Shown here: positions 8,033-16,809 of the stretch, in pieces | Position numbering within the stretch: the stretch's first letter is position 1 | Layout of the letters: each line of letters starts with the position of its first letter | The notes under the pieces: model-generated | Told to the model about the DNA's origin: nothing | What the model saw: only the letters and a program-made list of their open reading frames with translations | Database searches by the model: none | Made by a program: the position numbers and the translations under genes | Origin: an uncultured Nitrospirales bacterium | Lineage (GTDB): Bacteria > Nitrospirota > Nitrospiria > Nitrospirales > UBA8639 | Direction: 5' to 3' | DNA length: 64,000 nucleotides | Assembly: GCA_958295805.1 (NCBI GenBank) | Contig: OY282373.1 | Location: 95,001-159,000, forward strand

Positions 8033-8965
8033 CTACAGGTTTTCGGCCAGCACTTTCTTATAATCCAGGATTGACTGAATGCGTCCCACCACGTCGTCGT
8101 ATCGCTGGTTGGTCGGATAGTCGTCATCCAGCAACGGTGCCCCTTTATCAAAGGTTTTCGCAAAGTTCCGATCAAACGGGATTCGTCCCAGCAATGGGAG
8201 ATTCAAGGCGTCGCACATGCCTTGAGTGTTGCCTTCGAAGAGTTCATTCTCTTCGCCACAAGACGGGCACCGGTAGTAGCTCATGTTTTCAATCACGCCG
8301 AACACGTTTATCCCTAGCTCCATGGCATAGCCAATCGACTTCTGCACGACGTTCGAGGCCACTTCCGAAGGCGTCGTGACCACAACCGCGCCGGCAAGAT
8401 CGGGAAGGAAACTCGCCAGCACGGGCGGTTTATCCGCCGCAGCGCCCGGGGGAAGATCGGCCAACAAATAATCCAGATCGCCCCAGACCATATCGGCGAG
8501 GAACTCCCGGATCACGTTCATTTCCATGAGGCCCAACCACACCGGGCTCAAATCCATCGGGCCTTTCCATCGAACCGGCGCGGTTTCACTGAGCAGGAAA
8601 TCCATGGAAGCCACTTTGATGCCATAGGGACCTTCCGGCGGCCGTGCCCCTTCCGGGGTAATCTCCACGCTTTTGCCGTGCATCCCCAGCATCCGGGGCA
8701 CGCAGGGACCGTTGAGATCCACGTCAATGACCCCGACTGTAGAGCCTTGCCGTGCCCACGCCAAAGCCAGATTGACCGTGGTCATGCTCTTCCCGACCCC
8801 GCCTTTCCCGCTCATCACCACGATCTTTTGCTTGATCCCGGACATGCGGTCCCGAACTTGCCGGGTTTGTCGGGTGATTTGCTCAACGACCTTCGCGTCG
8901 TCGGTATATTGTAATTTCCCTAAGATGCTTTTCAGATCTTTGTTCATGGTGGGTTGGTCTGCCAT
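8033..8965 (-). CDS. mrp: Mrp/NBP35-family Fe-S cluster carrier ATPase
   Basis: 310 residues. It has the deviant Walker A GKGGVGKSMTTVNLALA at about residues 53-69, VIDVDLNGP, DYLLADLPPG (Walker B) and a CxxC (YRCPSCGE) in the C-terminal third that can bridge an Fe-S cluster in the dimer. Mrp/ApbC proteins bind and transfer [4Fe-4S] clusters. The expected N-terminal DUF59 domain is reduced to about 45 residues without its motif, so this is the short form. It is upstream of, and cooriented with, the PCP_red protein. Confidence 0.93.
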   Translation of the reverse strand: MADQPTMNKDLKSILGKLQYTDDAKVVEQITRQTRQVRDRMSGIKQKIVVMSGKGGVGKSMTTVNLALAWARQGSTVGVIDVDLNGPCVPRMLGMHGKSVEITPEGARPPEGPYGIKVASMDFLLSETAPVRWKGPMDLSPVWLGLMEMNVIREFLADMVWGDLDYLLADLPPGAAADKPPVLASFLPDLAGAVVVTTPSEVASNVVQKSIGYAMELGINVFGVIENMSYYRCPSCGEENELFEGNTQGMCDALNLPLLGRIPFDRNFAKTFDKGAPLLDDDYPTNQRYDDVVGRIQSILDYKKVLAENL

Positions 8966-9080
8966 CAGAACATAAGGCAGAACGTATGAGGGTTGAAGAA
9001 AAAAATATCATAGCGATTTTTAGTACGTCAATTAAGGAAGCCACGGCTAAAACGGAGGCCATCCCTTTTTCAGAGGCTCG

Positions 9081-9398
9081 TCAACGTGGACGGCCCAATT
9101 TCAGAACTAACGTTCCCAACTGCTTCAGCCGTTCGAAATAGCCCAGGGATTCTTCGGCTAATTCCGGCAGCACGGTCTCTAAATCAGACAGACAATCTTC
9201 AAGGATGACCACACGCGGAGGATCGAGGTCGTGCTCCTCGAAAAAATAAGTGACGCAGCCACCGACCACGGTATCCAACGTCATGAGTGCGCCTTCATGA
9301 GGCCCCACCGACGCCGGCCATTCCGCTGCCTGGTGAACCGCCCACAACCGGGCCAAGTCCGGGTTCACGGCTTGAAGATCAGCCATGGAGCATGACAT
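9081..9398 (-). CDS. Hypothetical protein
   Basis: 105 residues (101 if ATG 9386 is used), acidic, with no signal peptide or membrane segment. It contains EEHDLDPPRVVILEDCLSDLETVLPEL. Not recognised. It overlaps the end of the upstream membrane protein gene by up to 20 bases, which argues for translational coupling. Confidence 0.6.
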   Translation of the reverse strand: MSCSMADLQAVNPDLARLWAVHQAAEWPASVGPHEGALMTLDTVVGGCVTYFFEEHDLDPPRVVILEDCLSDLETVLPELAEESLGYFERLKQLGTLVLKLGRPR

Positions 9399-9765
9399 CC
9401 GCCGCTAATAACACTGCGAAGATCAGAGAAATCACTCCGTTGCCCCGATGCAGCCACACCGGCCACGTGCCGACTTTGTGCAGCACCCGTTCTCGAAAAG
9501 ACGTTGAGGCCCCAAGTACAAAGCAGGCTTTGGCCACGGCGACCCCGCCGCACGCGACCCACAGCCAAAATCCTTGGAGACTGGTCGTGCCGACGATCAA
9601 GACCAACCCCATCAGCATCAGCACATACGCGATCCAGAATCGCCGCCAGTTATCAAGGACCGATCGTTGGATCCATGCGAATCCCACCATGGGCAGAATC
9701 GTCATCACCAATCCCCCCACCCCCCAGACCAAGCAGGTCAATCCCATGACCACGTGTGCAACCAA
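9379..9765 (-). CDS. Four-helix membrane protein, hypothetical
   Basis: 128 residues with four predicted membrane segments (about 5-27, 42-62, 66-84 and 104-124) separated by short basic loops. No catalytic motif is seen. It has the same length as the protein encoded just upstream (9793-10179) and a similar hydrophobic profile, so the two may be distant paralogues. They sit 27 bases apart on one strand. Confidence 0.65.
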   Translation of the reverse strand: MVAHVVMGLTCLVWGVGGLVMTILPMVGFAWIQRSVLDNWRRFWIAYVLMLMGLVLIVGTTSLQGFWLWVACGGVAVAKACFVLGASTSFRERVLHKVGTWPVWLHRGNGVISLIFAVLLAADVMLHG

Positions 9766-9792
9766 ACCTTCGGACTCCGTCTCGTTATCTCG

Positions 9793-10179
9793 TTATTGTG
9801 CCCCAAACGCACCCAATGCACGGATCAACAGCATCGAGAGCGTACACAACCCCAGCCCCCAAAACCGATAATCCACGGCCTCCCGGTTCAAACACCAATT
9901 CAGTGCGGAACGGCACGTGTCCTCATTCGACAACAGAAAAAATCCCCCCTTCACCACCATGGCCACGCCGATGACCATCCATAAGCCCTGGTACGCCAGA
10001 GCAGAAGCCTGAAGAAGCAGGATCATACCCGCGACCAGAGTCAACCCCGACCATTGTCTCATTGACGGAGAGGCCACGAGGGCTTGCCTGATTTGTCCAA
10101 TGATCCACAGTGGCGCCACCAACAAGGCCAACCCGTCAACCAGCCATAACCCTGCCATTGCCATAAGGAGATAGGTCAT
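9793..10179 (-). CDS. Four-helix membrane protein, hypothetical
   Basis: 128 residues, starting MTYLLMAMAGLWLVDGLALL, with four hydrophobic segments and a short cytoplasmic loop holding the cysteines of EDTCRSALNWCLNRE. No family is recognised with confidence (small DUF2065-like membrane proteins look similar). It is probably the first gene of a three-gene run ending with the soluble hypothetical at 9081. Confidence 0.62.
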   Translation of the reverse strand: MTYLLMAMAGLWLVDGLALLVAPLWIIGQIRQALVASPSMRQWSGLTLVAGMILLLQASALAYQGLWMVIGVAMVVKGGFFLLSNEDTCRSALNWCLNREAVDYRFWGLGLCTLSMLLIRALGAFGAQ

Positions 10180-10279
10180 CGCGTTGCCCGACCGGTCTTT
10201 TCACCATCAGGACGGTGGTATGAGAGAGCACGCGAAAAACAAGCCTGGCATTCACCAGGTTTCAGTGTCAACGCGCCGG

Positions 10280-10406
10280 TCAGGGCAAGCTCTCACCCTC
10301 TCCCGGATGGAGAGGGAAAAACCCCTCTCCCCCTGGGAGAGGGGCCGGGGTGAAGGTCAGGCCCGCAGCGATAAGTCCACCAAAGAATTTCAAACTGAGA
10401 CACTCC
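10280..10406. repeat. Decayed copy of the 12.5-kb MITE
   Basis: The sequence carries two CCCTCTCCC/GGGAGAGGG hairpins and ends AGAATTTCAAACTGAGACACT (10385-10405), the same right end as the element at 12487-12679. The left terminal repeat is missing. This fills most of the 10180-10490 gap, which holds no gene. Confidence 0.7.
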
Positions 10407-10490
10407 CCGTCCTTGAAGTCCGGAATCCGAACACGATACAGTAGGCCCCATGATCCGAATTGTCCAACGTTGATCCGTGAGGAGTAGACA

Positions 10491-11072
10491 ATGGGAAAAG
10501 AACTCTCCGTCATCTCACTGACAAAATCCGACGAAGCGGGAAACGAACTTCTCTATTGTCGGGTTTTCTGCCAACGACAAGACCCGCCGCCCCTCCGCCT
10601 GCTCCTGGATTTCTTAAAATCGAAAAGCCAAGTGCCGCTCATCCCTCAGATGACACCCGACGTTCTCGATGATTACTCCTGGGTCCAGATCGCGCTGGGC
10701 TACCACCGGGAGAAAAAGCCGATCCAACTGTTCTGCATTCGCAATGACGGCACCTATCAAGACGTGTTTGAAAAAGAACAGGCAGGGTTTTCCGGACAAC
10801 TGTCCGCGTTCGGCGACGTGGAGGCCGATCTGGCGAAGGAATTTGTGGTTCGCGCCTCATTCATTCTGACGACGCGCCTCATCCAAAACGATATCACGGA
10901 TGAGGGGTATGACTTTAACGGATGGATTCTGGAATTCTTTCAAGATAACTGTAACGGGATCGTACAGATTGATGAACAGGGATTTTTCTCGCCTAAAGGG
11001 GATCTCATCGTAGACATGCAAGGCGGGGCCGCCCAACACGACTTCTCCAAACCGGAAATCCAACCTTCCTGA
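10491..11072 (+). CDS. Conserved-looking hypothetical protein
   Basis: 193 residues, soluble and acidic, with a good ribosome-binding site (GAGGAG about nine bases before ATG 10491). The middle contains DYSWVQIALGYHREKKPIQLFCIRND and the C-terminal part DFNGWILEFFQDNCNGIVQIDEQGFFSPKGDLI. No signal peptide or known motif. Balanced composition and a clear start make it a real gene of unknown function. Confidence 0.65.
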   Translation: MGKELSVISLTKSDEAGNELLYCRVFCQRQDPPPLRLLLDFLKSKSQVPLIPQMTPDVLDDYSWVQIALGYHREKKPIQLFCIRNDGTYQDVFEKEQAGFSGQLSAFGDVEADLAKEFVVRASFILTTRLIQNDITDEGYDFNGWILEFFQDNCNGIVQIDEQGFFSPKGDLIVDMQGGAAQHDFSKPEIQPS

Positions 11073-11103
11073 CGCCTGCCCGTGAGAATGGCAGACAGGC
11101 AAC

Positions 11104-12414
11104 CTAGTCGGACGGAGGCGTTGCCAACAACTCGCGCACCCCGGAGCGAAAGGTTTTCTGAGGCAGTCCGTTCAGGTAACCGCGATACCCCACTCCATCT
11201 TTCACCACTTCCGCCAGCACTCCCTCATCCAATAAGTGGGGGTCTGCAATGACGTCACCCCGGCAAAGCAGAAAGTCGGCCCGATACCCGGGGAGCAATT
11301 TGCCGGCATCATGTTGTTCAATACGCTCGGCAGCAAGGCCCGTCCCGCTATACCAAGCCGCCAACGGGGTCAACCCGTCTTTGACCAGCGAGACCATCTC
11401 CATATAATTCCGGCCGTGCATGTGAGGGAAAATCGAGTCGGTGCCCGCGATCATGGTCAGACCACTCTTCTGAGCAATACGCACGGCTTCGGCGTGGACC
11501 CGGGTCACTTGCTCAACTTTCTCCACGACGGAAGCGGACAAGTCTTCGGCCCGTAGCAACTCATAATTGATCCACGACGTGGGCGTGACCGTACAACCTT
11601 TGACGTAGGCCTTTTCCGCCAAGGCTTCATCCAGAAACGAGACGTGCTGAATATCCTGCACCCCGCAATCAATGGCCAAAGCAATGCCGCGCCGGCTATG
11701 GGCGTGCGCCGCGACCATCATGCCGCGGCCTGCGGCTTCATCACAAATGGCTTCAATTTCCGCTTGTGTCAAATCCCGATGCTCCAATTTATCCGAGGGA
11801 GACACGACCCCGGGGCTCGTACAAATTTTCACCAGGTCCCCGCCACACGCGGCGATTTCACGAACCCGCTTTCGACATTCCCAAGGGCCGTCCACGATGC
11901 TGGACGGACGACCCGGGCCAGGAGGCCACAACCGCGAGACCGCCTCATGACACCGATCCGTGCCTCGAAAATCGGCATGACCGCCGGTCGTGGACAACAT
12001 GCAAATGGCAATTTTCAACCGGGGACCAATCAGAAGGCCCTCCTCCACCAACCGTTTCACCACGTGCGTGGCTCCCCCCACGTCACGAACCGTCGTGACG
12101 CCGCCGTGGACTAACGTGGCGTACAAAATACGCTCCGTATAGAGCATACCGGCCGGACCATTCATGGCAGCCAAATCTTCATCGCGGACGCCCAGCACCG
12201 TGACGTGACCATGACAATCAATGAGACCGGGCGTCACCGTGAGCGAGGAACAATCAACGCGGCACACGTCCCGCCCATGAGAAGGATGAGCCTCATGAGG
12301 TTTCACCGCTTCGATTGTGCCCCCGTCAACCCACACGTCCACGCCTTCATGAACCGCCGCGGCCGTGCCGGCGGTCCCGTCATACAATTTTTTGACGTTG
12401 GAGAGCACAATCAT
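11104..12414 (-). CDS. Imidazolonepropionase-like amidohydrolase
   Basis: About 436 residues of the metal-dependent amidohydrolase superfamily. An N-terminal beta-sandwich segment with TPGLIDCHGHV provides the first two histidine ligands. Next come LVKICTSPG with the bridging lysine position, AAHAHSRRGIALAI and IQHVSFLD with the next histidines, and IAGTDS with the final aspartate. PGYRADFLL closes the composite domain. The family includes Xaa-Pro dipeptidases and imidazolonepropionase-like hydrolases. Substrate unknown. ATG 12414 is preferred because AAGGG lies seven bases upstream. A frame to 12471 is open but lacks such a site. Confidence 0.85.
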   Translation of the reverse strand: MIVLSNVKKLYDGTAGTAAAVHEGVDVWVDGGTIEAVKPHEAHPSHGRDVCRVDCSSLTVTPGLIDCHGHVTVLGVRDEDLAAMNGPAGMLYTERILYATLVHGGVTTVRDVGGATHVVKRLVEEGLLIGPRLKIAICMLSTTGGHADFRGTDRCHEAVSRLWPPGPGRPSSIVDGPWECRKRVREIAACGGDLVKICTSPGVVSPSDKLEHRDLTQAEIEAICDEAAGRGMMVAAHAHSRRGIALAIDCGVQDIQHVSFLDEALAEKAYVKGCTVTPTSWINYELLRAEDLSASVVEKVEQVTRVHAEAVRIAQKSGLTMIAGTDSIFPHMHGRNYMEMVSLVKDGLTPLAAWYSGTGLAAERIEQHDAGKLLPGYRADFLLCRGDVIADPHLLDEGVLAEVVKDGVGYRGYLNGLPQKTFRSGVRELLATPPSD

Positions 12415-12486
12415 CGGATGACCCTTCATGAAAATCGGACTCTCTCTACCGTACTCGTGAAAATTTCTCAAGCACCCGGAAAGGCG

Positions 12487-12679
12487 GGTAGTGTCTCAAT
12501 TTGAGAATTTCCCTCACCCTTACCCTCTCCCGGAGGGAGAGGGAAGAACCAAGAGTGTCCTCTCCCCCTGGGAGAGGGAGAACCAAGACAGCCCCTCTCC
12601 CTCCGGGAGAGGGGCTAGGGTGAGGGTGTCCAGACCATAGCGACACATCCACCCAAGAATTTCAAACTGAGACACTACC
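12487..12679. mobile_element. 193-bp MITE with terminal inverted repeats and 8-bp target duplication
   Basis: The left end reads GGTAGTGTCTCAATTTGAGA and the right end, reverse-complemented, GGTAGTGTCTCAGTTTGAAA, an imperfect inverted repeat of about 24 bases. The element is flanked by the direct repeat GAAAGGCG (12479-12486 and 12680-12687), a target-site duplication. The interior has three CCCTCTCCC/GGGAGAGGG hairpins and no coding capacity, so it would need a transposase in trans. Several transposase families make 8-bp duplications and I do not assign one. Confidence 0.85.
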
Positions 12680-12778
12680 GAAAGGCGTGGTGGATTGCGA
12701 ATCGCTGATTTGATTGTTGATTTCCCGCAATTCTCACTCCACAATCACCCATTCACCATCCGCAATGCCGATCACGTC

Positions 12779-13276
12779 ATGACCGATCCCGCCCATCAGA
12801 CGGTACAAAGCCTCGTCCGCCTTATCCCGCCGTCGGTCACACCGGACTTCTTCGAAGACTATGGACTGACGCTGACCGCCCAACAAGCGCAAGCCGTCAC
12901 CACGGAATTACTTGCATTGACCACCTATTGGATCACCTGCGCCATTCGCGTGAGTATCCCCGAACCCATCGGCCGGCGGATGCACCAAGCCGTTCATCAG
13001 CAAATCAGGGAACAATGGGCCGGCAAATTCGGGCTGATTCAGGTGTCCATCAATCAGGTGTTCGACGTGATGAAGGAAAAACATCAGGCGTGGGAGCAGA
13101 TCAGCCGACAAGGCGGGGAACCCATTGCCATCTTCAGTGAAGCCGCCAAAGGTCTTGAAGCCGACAACGTGATCTCGCCACAAGATGAACAAAAACTCCT
13201 GGCCGTGTTCCTCGACTTGGTGCCGATTGAAGAGATCGGAGAACGCATCGCCGAACTCGAACAACGCTTGCGATAG
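12779..13276 (+). CDS. Hypothetical protein, DUF-like helical
   Basis: About 165 residues from ATG 12779 (MTDPAHQTVQSLVRLIPPSV). It is mostly helical, with LTAQQAQAVTTELLALTTYWI and a C-terminal helix ending EEIGERIAELEQRLR. Not recognised. The frame is open to 12695, but the upstream part is ordinary intergenic AT-rich repeat sequence. No clear ribosome-binding site decides the start. Confidence 0.6.
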   Translation: MTDPAHQTVQSLVRLIPPSVTPDFFEDYGLTLTAQQAQAVTTELLALTTYWITCAIRVSIPEPIGRRMHQAVHQQIREQWAGKFGLIQVSINQVFDVMKEKHQAWEQISRQGGEPIAIFSEAAKGLEADNVISPQDEQKLLAVFLDLVPIEEIGERIAELEQRLR

Positions 13277-13518
13277 GGGTGATCACACGCTTCAGTTATT
13301 GGCAAGGCATATGGTATATGGTTTAGAGCCCAACCGAAATCTCTAAAAAACATGTTTTTCCAACAGCCATTTTGCTAGTACACTAGATGGTCCAAAGGGG
13401 AAAGAGCCATGAAATGAGGCGTGTAATAAATGAAATGAAATAGTTGCACAGATATGGCTCCACGACAAACCGAGGCACCCAACATATAAATCCACCAACG
13501 AATTTACAACGTATCAAC

Positions 13519-16500
13519 ATGGCGACAAAATTTTTCACCAATGAGGACGGCAACACCTTGTTGAACAAGTTCGGTGGTGTTTTCAGACACAACCCCCATA
13601 TTGAGAAATTTGACGCGTTGGTCGGTTATTTCCGCTCTACCGGTTATTTCAACATCCGTCCTTTTCTGGAAGACATGCCGCAGATTCGGATTCTGGTCGG
13701 TATTAACGTTGACGCTATTACCGTAGAGTACAAAAGCAAAGGACTGCGGTTGCAGTCCATCGGCGACCCGGAAGAAACCAAGCGGGATTACCTGAATGCA
13801 CTCAAGCGGGAAATAGACGACGCAGACTACTCGCGGGAATTGGAACAAAGTATTATTCAATTCATCGAAGATATTGCCAGTGAGAAAATCAGAATCAAGG
13901 CGCATCCCACGCGCAAACTGCACGCCAAGATATATATCTTCCGTCCCAAAGACTTTAACCCCCACAGCAGTTGCGAAGTGATCACCGGTTCATCCAACCT
14001 GACTGAGGCCGGTCTGGGAACAGACGGGAATACATCAAACTATGAATTCAATGTTTCTCTCCGAGATTATGACGACGTCAAGTTCGCTACCGATGAGTTT
14101 GAAAAACTCTGGGCAGAAGCCGTTGACATTCTTCCCGAGGAAATAGAAGAGACAAAAAACAAAACGTTCCTGAAAGACGAATTCACGCCGTTTGAGCTTT
14201 ATATCAAACTGTTGATTGAATATTTCGATAAGGAGATTGACTTTGCCCCCACCAGCATGACGGACCTGCCGAAGGAGTTTCGGCGGCTTACCTACCAGTT
14301 GGACGCGGTACATCAGGGGTTTGAAATATTGAAGAAGCACAACGGCTTCTTTCTTGCCGACGTAGTGGGGCTGGGCAAAACCATCGTGGCGATACTGATC
14401 GCCCGACAATTTTTCTATTCCAATAACTACCCGGAACATATATCCAAAACGCTCATCATCATGCCACCGGCACTGAAAAGCCAATGGCGAGATACCGTGA
14501 GAAAATTCAAGTTACAGAACGTTGAGTATTTCACCAACGGCAGTCTGCACAAGGTTGAGGACCTTGAGGACTACGATCTGGTAATCGTGGACGAGGCGCA
14601 CAAATTCAGAAACGACACAACGCTTGGCTATGAGAATCTACAGCAAATCTGCAAAGTCCCATGTCAGCACGGCAAAAAGAAAAAAGTTATCCTGGTATCC
14701 GCCACACCGCTCAATAACCGGCCTGATGATATCCGCAATCAAGTCCTGTTGTTTCAGGATGCGAACGACAGCACGATGGAGATCAACATCGGTCACTTCT
14801 TCGCGAATATCAATAAACGATACAAAGCAATTATCCACAAAAAGGCATCCGGTACAGCCAGGAAAGCCGCGGAATTATACGCTGAAGTACGCGACAAGGT
14901 CATTGAACCGCTGACCGTCCGCCGTACCCGCACCGACCTGCTTGAACACGAGCTTTACGCGAAAGACTTAGCACAGCAGGGGATCGTCTTTCCTGAAGTC
15001 AGCACGCCGAAGAAACTTCTGTACCCTCTGGAATCGCGACTGAACAAGCTCTACGACGAAACAATACGGCTGATACAAGATAAGAAGGACGGGCTGCAAT
15101 ACATGCGCTACCGCGCCATAGAATTTATGAAGTCGGAACACGCCAAGGACTACCAACGCCCCGAATTCATTTCCAGTTTGCTGGCGAGAATAATGAAGTC
15201 CCTCCTGATCAAAAGACTGGACAGCAGCTTTTATGCCTTTCACTGCACCCTGCAACGTTTTGTCAAGGCATCCGATGCCATGCTGAATATGGTGGCGAAC
15301 AATCGCATCATCATCGCTCCGAATCACAAAGTTGAAGACTACTTTCGGGAAGAAGACGAAGATGAGTTGCTAAAAAAACTCGCTGAGGAACAATTCACCG
15401 ACCCCGGCATAAAAATCCTGTCGAAGGAGGATTTTGAGTCAGGATTTATTGAGGGGCTGAGAAGTGACCATAATATCTTGAAGGACATGAAGCAGCATTG
15501 GGAACGGGTAGTCGCAAATGAAGAGGACCCGAAGCTGGAGAACTTTCTATCCGTTTTGGAACCCGAATTATTGTCAAAAAATCAGAACCCAGAACAAAAA
15601 CTGGTGATTTTCTCGGAATCACTGGATACCACTGATTATCTGAAAGAAAAACTTCAGCCAAAACAAAACGTCCTATCGATAAATTCGAAAAACAGAGACA
15701 GTCTGCGAAACGAAATCCAACGGAATTTTGATGCCAATATTCCAATGAAGCAGCAAAGTTCCGACTACAACGTCATCATCACAACCGAAGTGCTTGCAGA
15801 AGGCGTGAACCTGCACCGCGCCAATACCATTCTCAACTACGACACACCCTGGAACGCCACGCGCCTGATGCAGAGAATTGGACGTATCAATCGCATCGGT
15901 ACAAAAGCGAGCAGAATATACATCTACAATTTCTTCCCCACTGAGAAAGTCGAAGACGACATCCAGTTGCAGCGTAAGGCAATGGTAAAGCTTCAGGCTT
16001 TCCACTCTGCTCTGGGTGAAGATTCACAGATCTATTCTGCCGATGAACAGGTGGAGACTTTCGGTTTATTCGACAAGAAACCACAGGGGGACGAAGGCGT
16101 CAATGAACGCTTGCAATACCTGATGGAAATTCGCAAATTCAGGGAAGAATCACCGGATGAATTCTGGCGTATCAAAAACCTGCCGCTGAAAATCCGCAAC
16201 GCGGTGAAAAACAGGGAAAAACAGAACGGCACCATATCCTATCTACGCAATAAAAAGCATCACGCCTTCTATGCAGTAGATAAAGAGTGCAATCTGAAGG
16301 AGTTAAGCTTTCTTGAGGCCGTCCCTATCTTCAAATGTGACCCGACCGTCAAAGCGCAACCTTTACACGAAAATCACCACGTACAGGTGCAGCAGGCACT
16401 GACGCACTTCTTACGGCAGGCGGAAGAAAAAATCGTCATCACCCTGCAGAATCAATTCCTGACGACGCAACAAAGGCGCGCGATCCACTACATAAAGGCA

Positions 16501-16800
16501 ATGCAAAATTTGGGTCACATTGGCGAGAAGGAAAAGCAAGATTTGGCTGGCGCTATTGACACCATAAAAACAGGACGATTTCAAGGCTTGCCGCGTGACA
16601 TAAACAAGCTGCAAAAGAGTGCAACGAAAGCACGTCAGGATACTGCGGTTCAACTGCAATTCCTGTTGAGAATCATACACAAGCACATGCCCAAAGTGGA
16701 AGATGCCGATGCACGGGATATGCAAAACACCGACAATGGACCGCGGACCCAGGCAGCAGATGCCCTGCCCAGAGTCATTATTTCCCAGTCTTACGTCTAA
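13519..16800 (+). CDS. PLD-like nuclease / SF2 (SNF2-type) helicase protein
   Basis: 1093 residues. The N-terminal quarter resembles phospholipase-D-type nuclease domains (KLHAKIYIF, then ITGSSNLTEAGL). The HxK is present, but the aspartate is displaced, so catalysis is uncertain. It is followed by a helicase core: VVGLGKTIVA (motif I), IVDEAHKFRN (motif II), VSATPLNN (motif III), TTEVLAEGVNLH and LMQRIGRINRIG (motif VI). This architecture is typical of defence islands beside DNA methylases. The next gene is a methylase, nine bases away. I start at ATG 13519. An upstream TTG (13444) is in frame but sits in AT-rich intergenic DNA. Composition is AT-richer than the host genes, consistent with transfer. 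Confidence 0.88.
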   Translation: MATKFFTNEDGNTLLNKFGGVFRHNPHIEKFDALVGYFRSTGYFNIRPFLEDMPQIRILVGINVDAITVEYKSKGLRLQSIGDPEETKRDYLNALKREIDDADYSRELEQSIIQFIEDIASEKIRIKAHPTRKLHAKIYIFRPKDFNPHSSCEVITGSSNLTEAGLGTDGNTSNYEFNVSLRDYDDVKFATDEFEKLWAEAVDILPEEIEETKNKTFLKDEFTPFELYIKLLIEYFDKEIDFAPTSMTDLPKEFRRLTYQLDAVHQGFEILKKHNGFFLADVVGLGKTIVAILIARQFFYSNNYPEHISKTLIIMPPALKSQWRDTVRKFKLQNVEYFTNGSLHKVEDLEDYDLVIVDEAHKFRNDTTLGYENLQQICKVPCQHGKKKKVILVSATPLNNRPDDIRNQVLLFQDANDSTMEINIGHFFANINKRYKAIIHKKASGTARKAAELYAEVRDKVIEPLTVRRTRTDLLEHELYAKDLAQQGIVFPEVSTPKKLLYPLESRLNKLYDETIRLIQDKKDGLQYMRYRAIEFMKSEHAKDYQRPEFISSLLARIMKSLLIKRLDSSFYAFHCTLQRFVKASDAMLNMVANNRIIIAPNHKVEDYFREEDEDELLKKLAEEQFTDPGIKILSKEDFESGFIEGLRSDHNILKDMKQHWERVVANEEDPKLENFLSVLEPELLSKNQNPEQKLVIFSESLDTTDYLKEKLQPKQNVLSINSKNRDSLRNEIQRNFDANIPMKQQSSDYNVIITTEVLAEGVNLHRANTILNYDTPWNATRLMQRIGRINRIGTKASRIYIYNFFPTEKVEDDIQLQRKAMVKLQAFHSALGEDSQIYSADEQVETFGLFDKKPQGDEGVNERLQYLMEIRKFREESPDEFWRIKNLPLKIRNAVKNREKQNGTISYLRNKKHHAFYAVDKECNLKELSFLEAVPIFKCDPTVKAQPLHENHHVQVQQALTHFLRQAEEKIVITLQNQFLTTQQRRAIHYIKAMQNLGHIGEKEKQDLAGAIDTIKTGRFQGLPRDINKLQKSATKARQDTAVQLQFLLRIIHKHMPKVEDADARDMQNTDNGPRTQAADALPRVIISQSYV

Positions 16801-16809
16801 GGAACGGAC

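Noticed and set aside
10491-11072. Long antisense frames over this and other genes as overlapping genes
   Set aside because: GC-rich codon bias opens shadow frames on the opposite strand throughout. None has a ribosome-binding site, domain or independent start.
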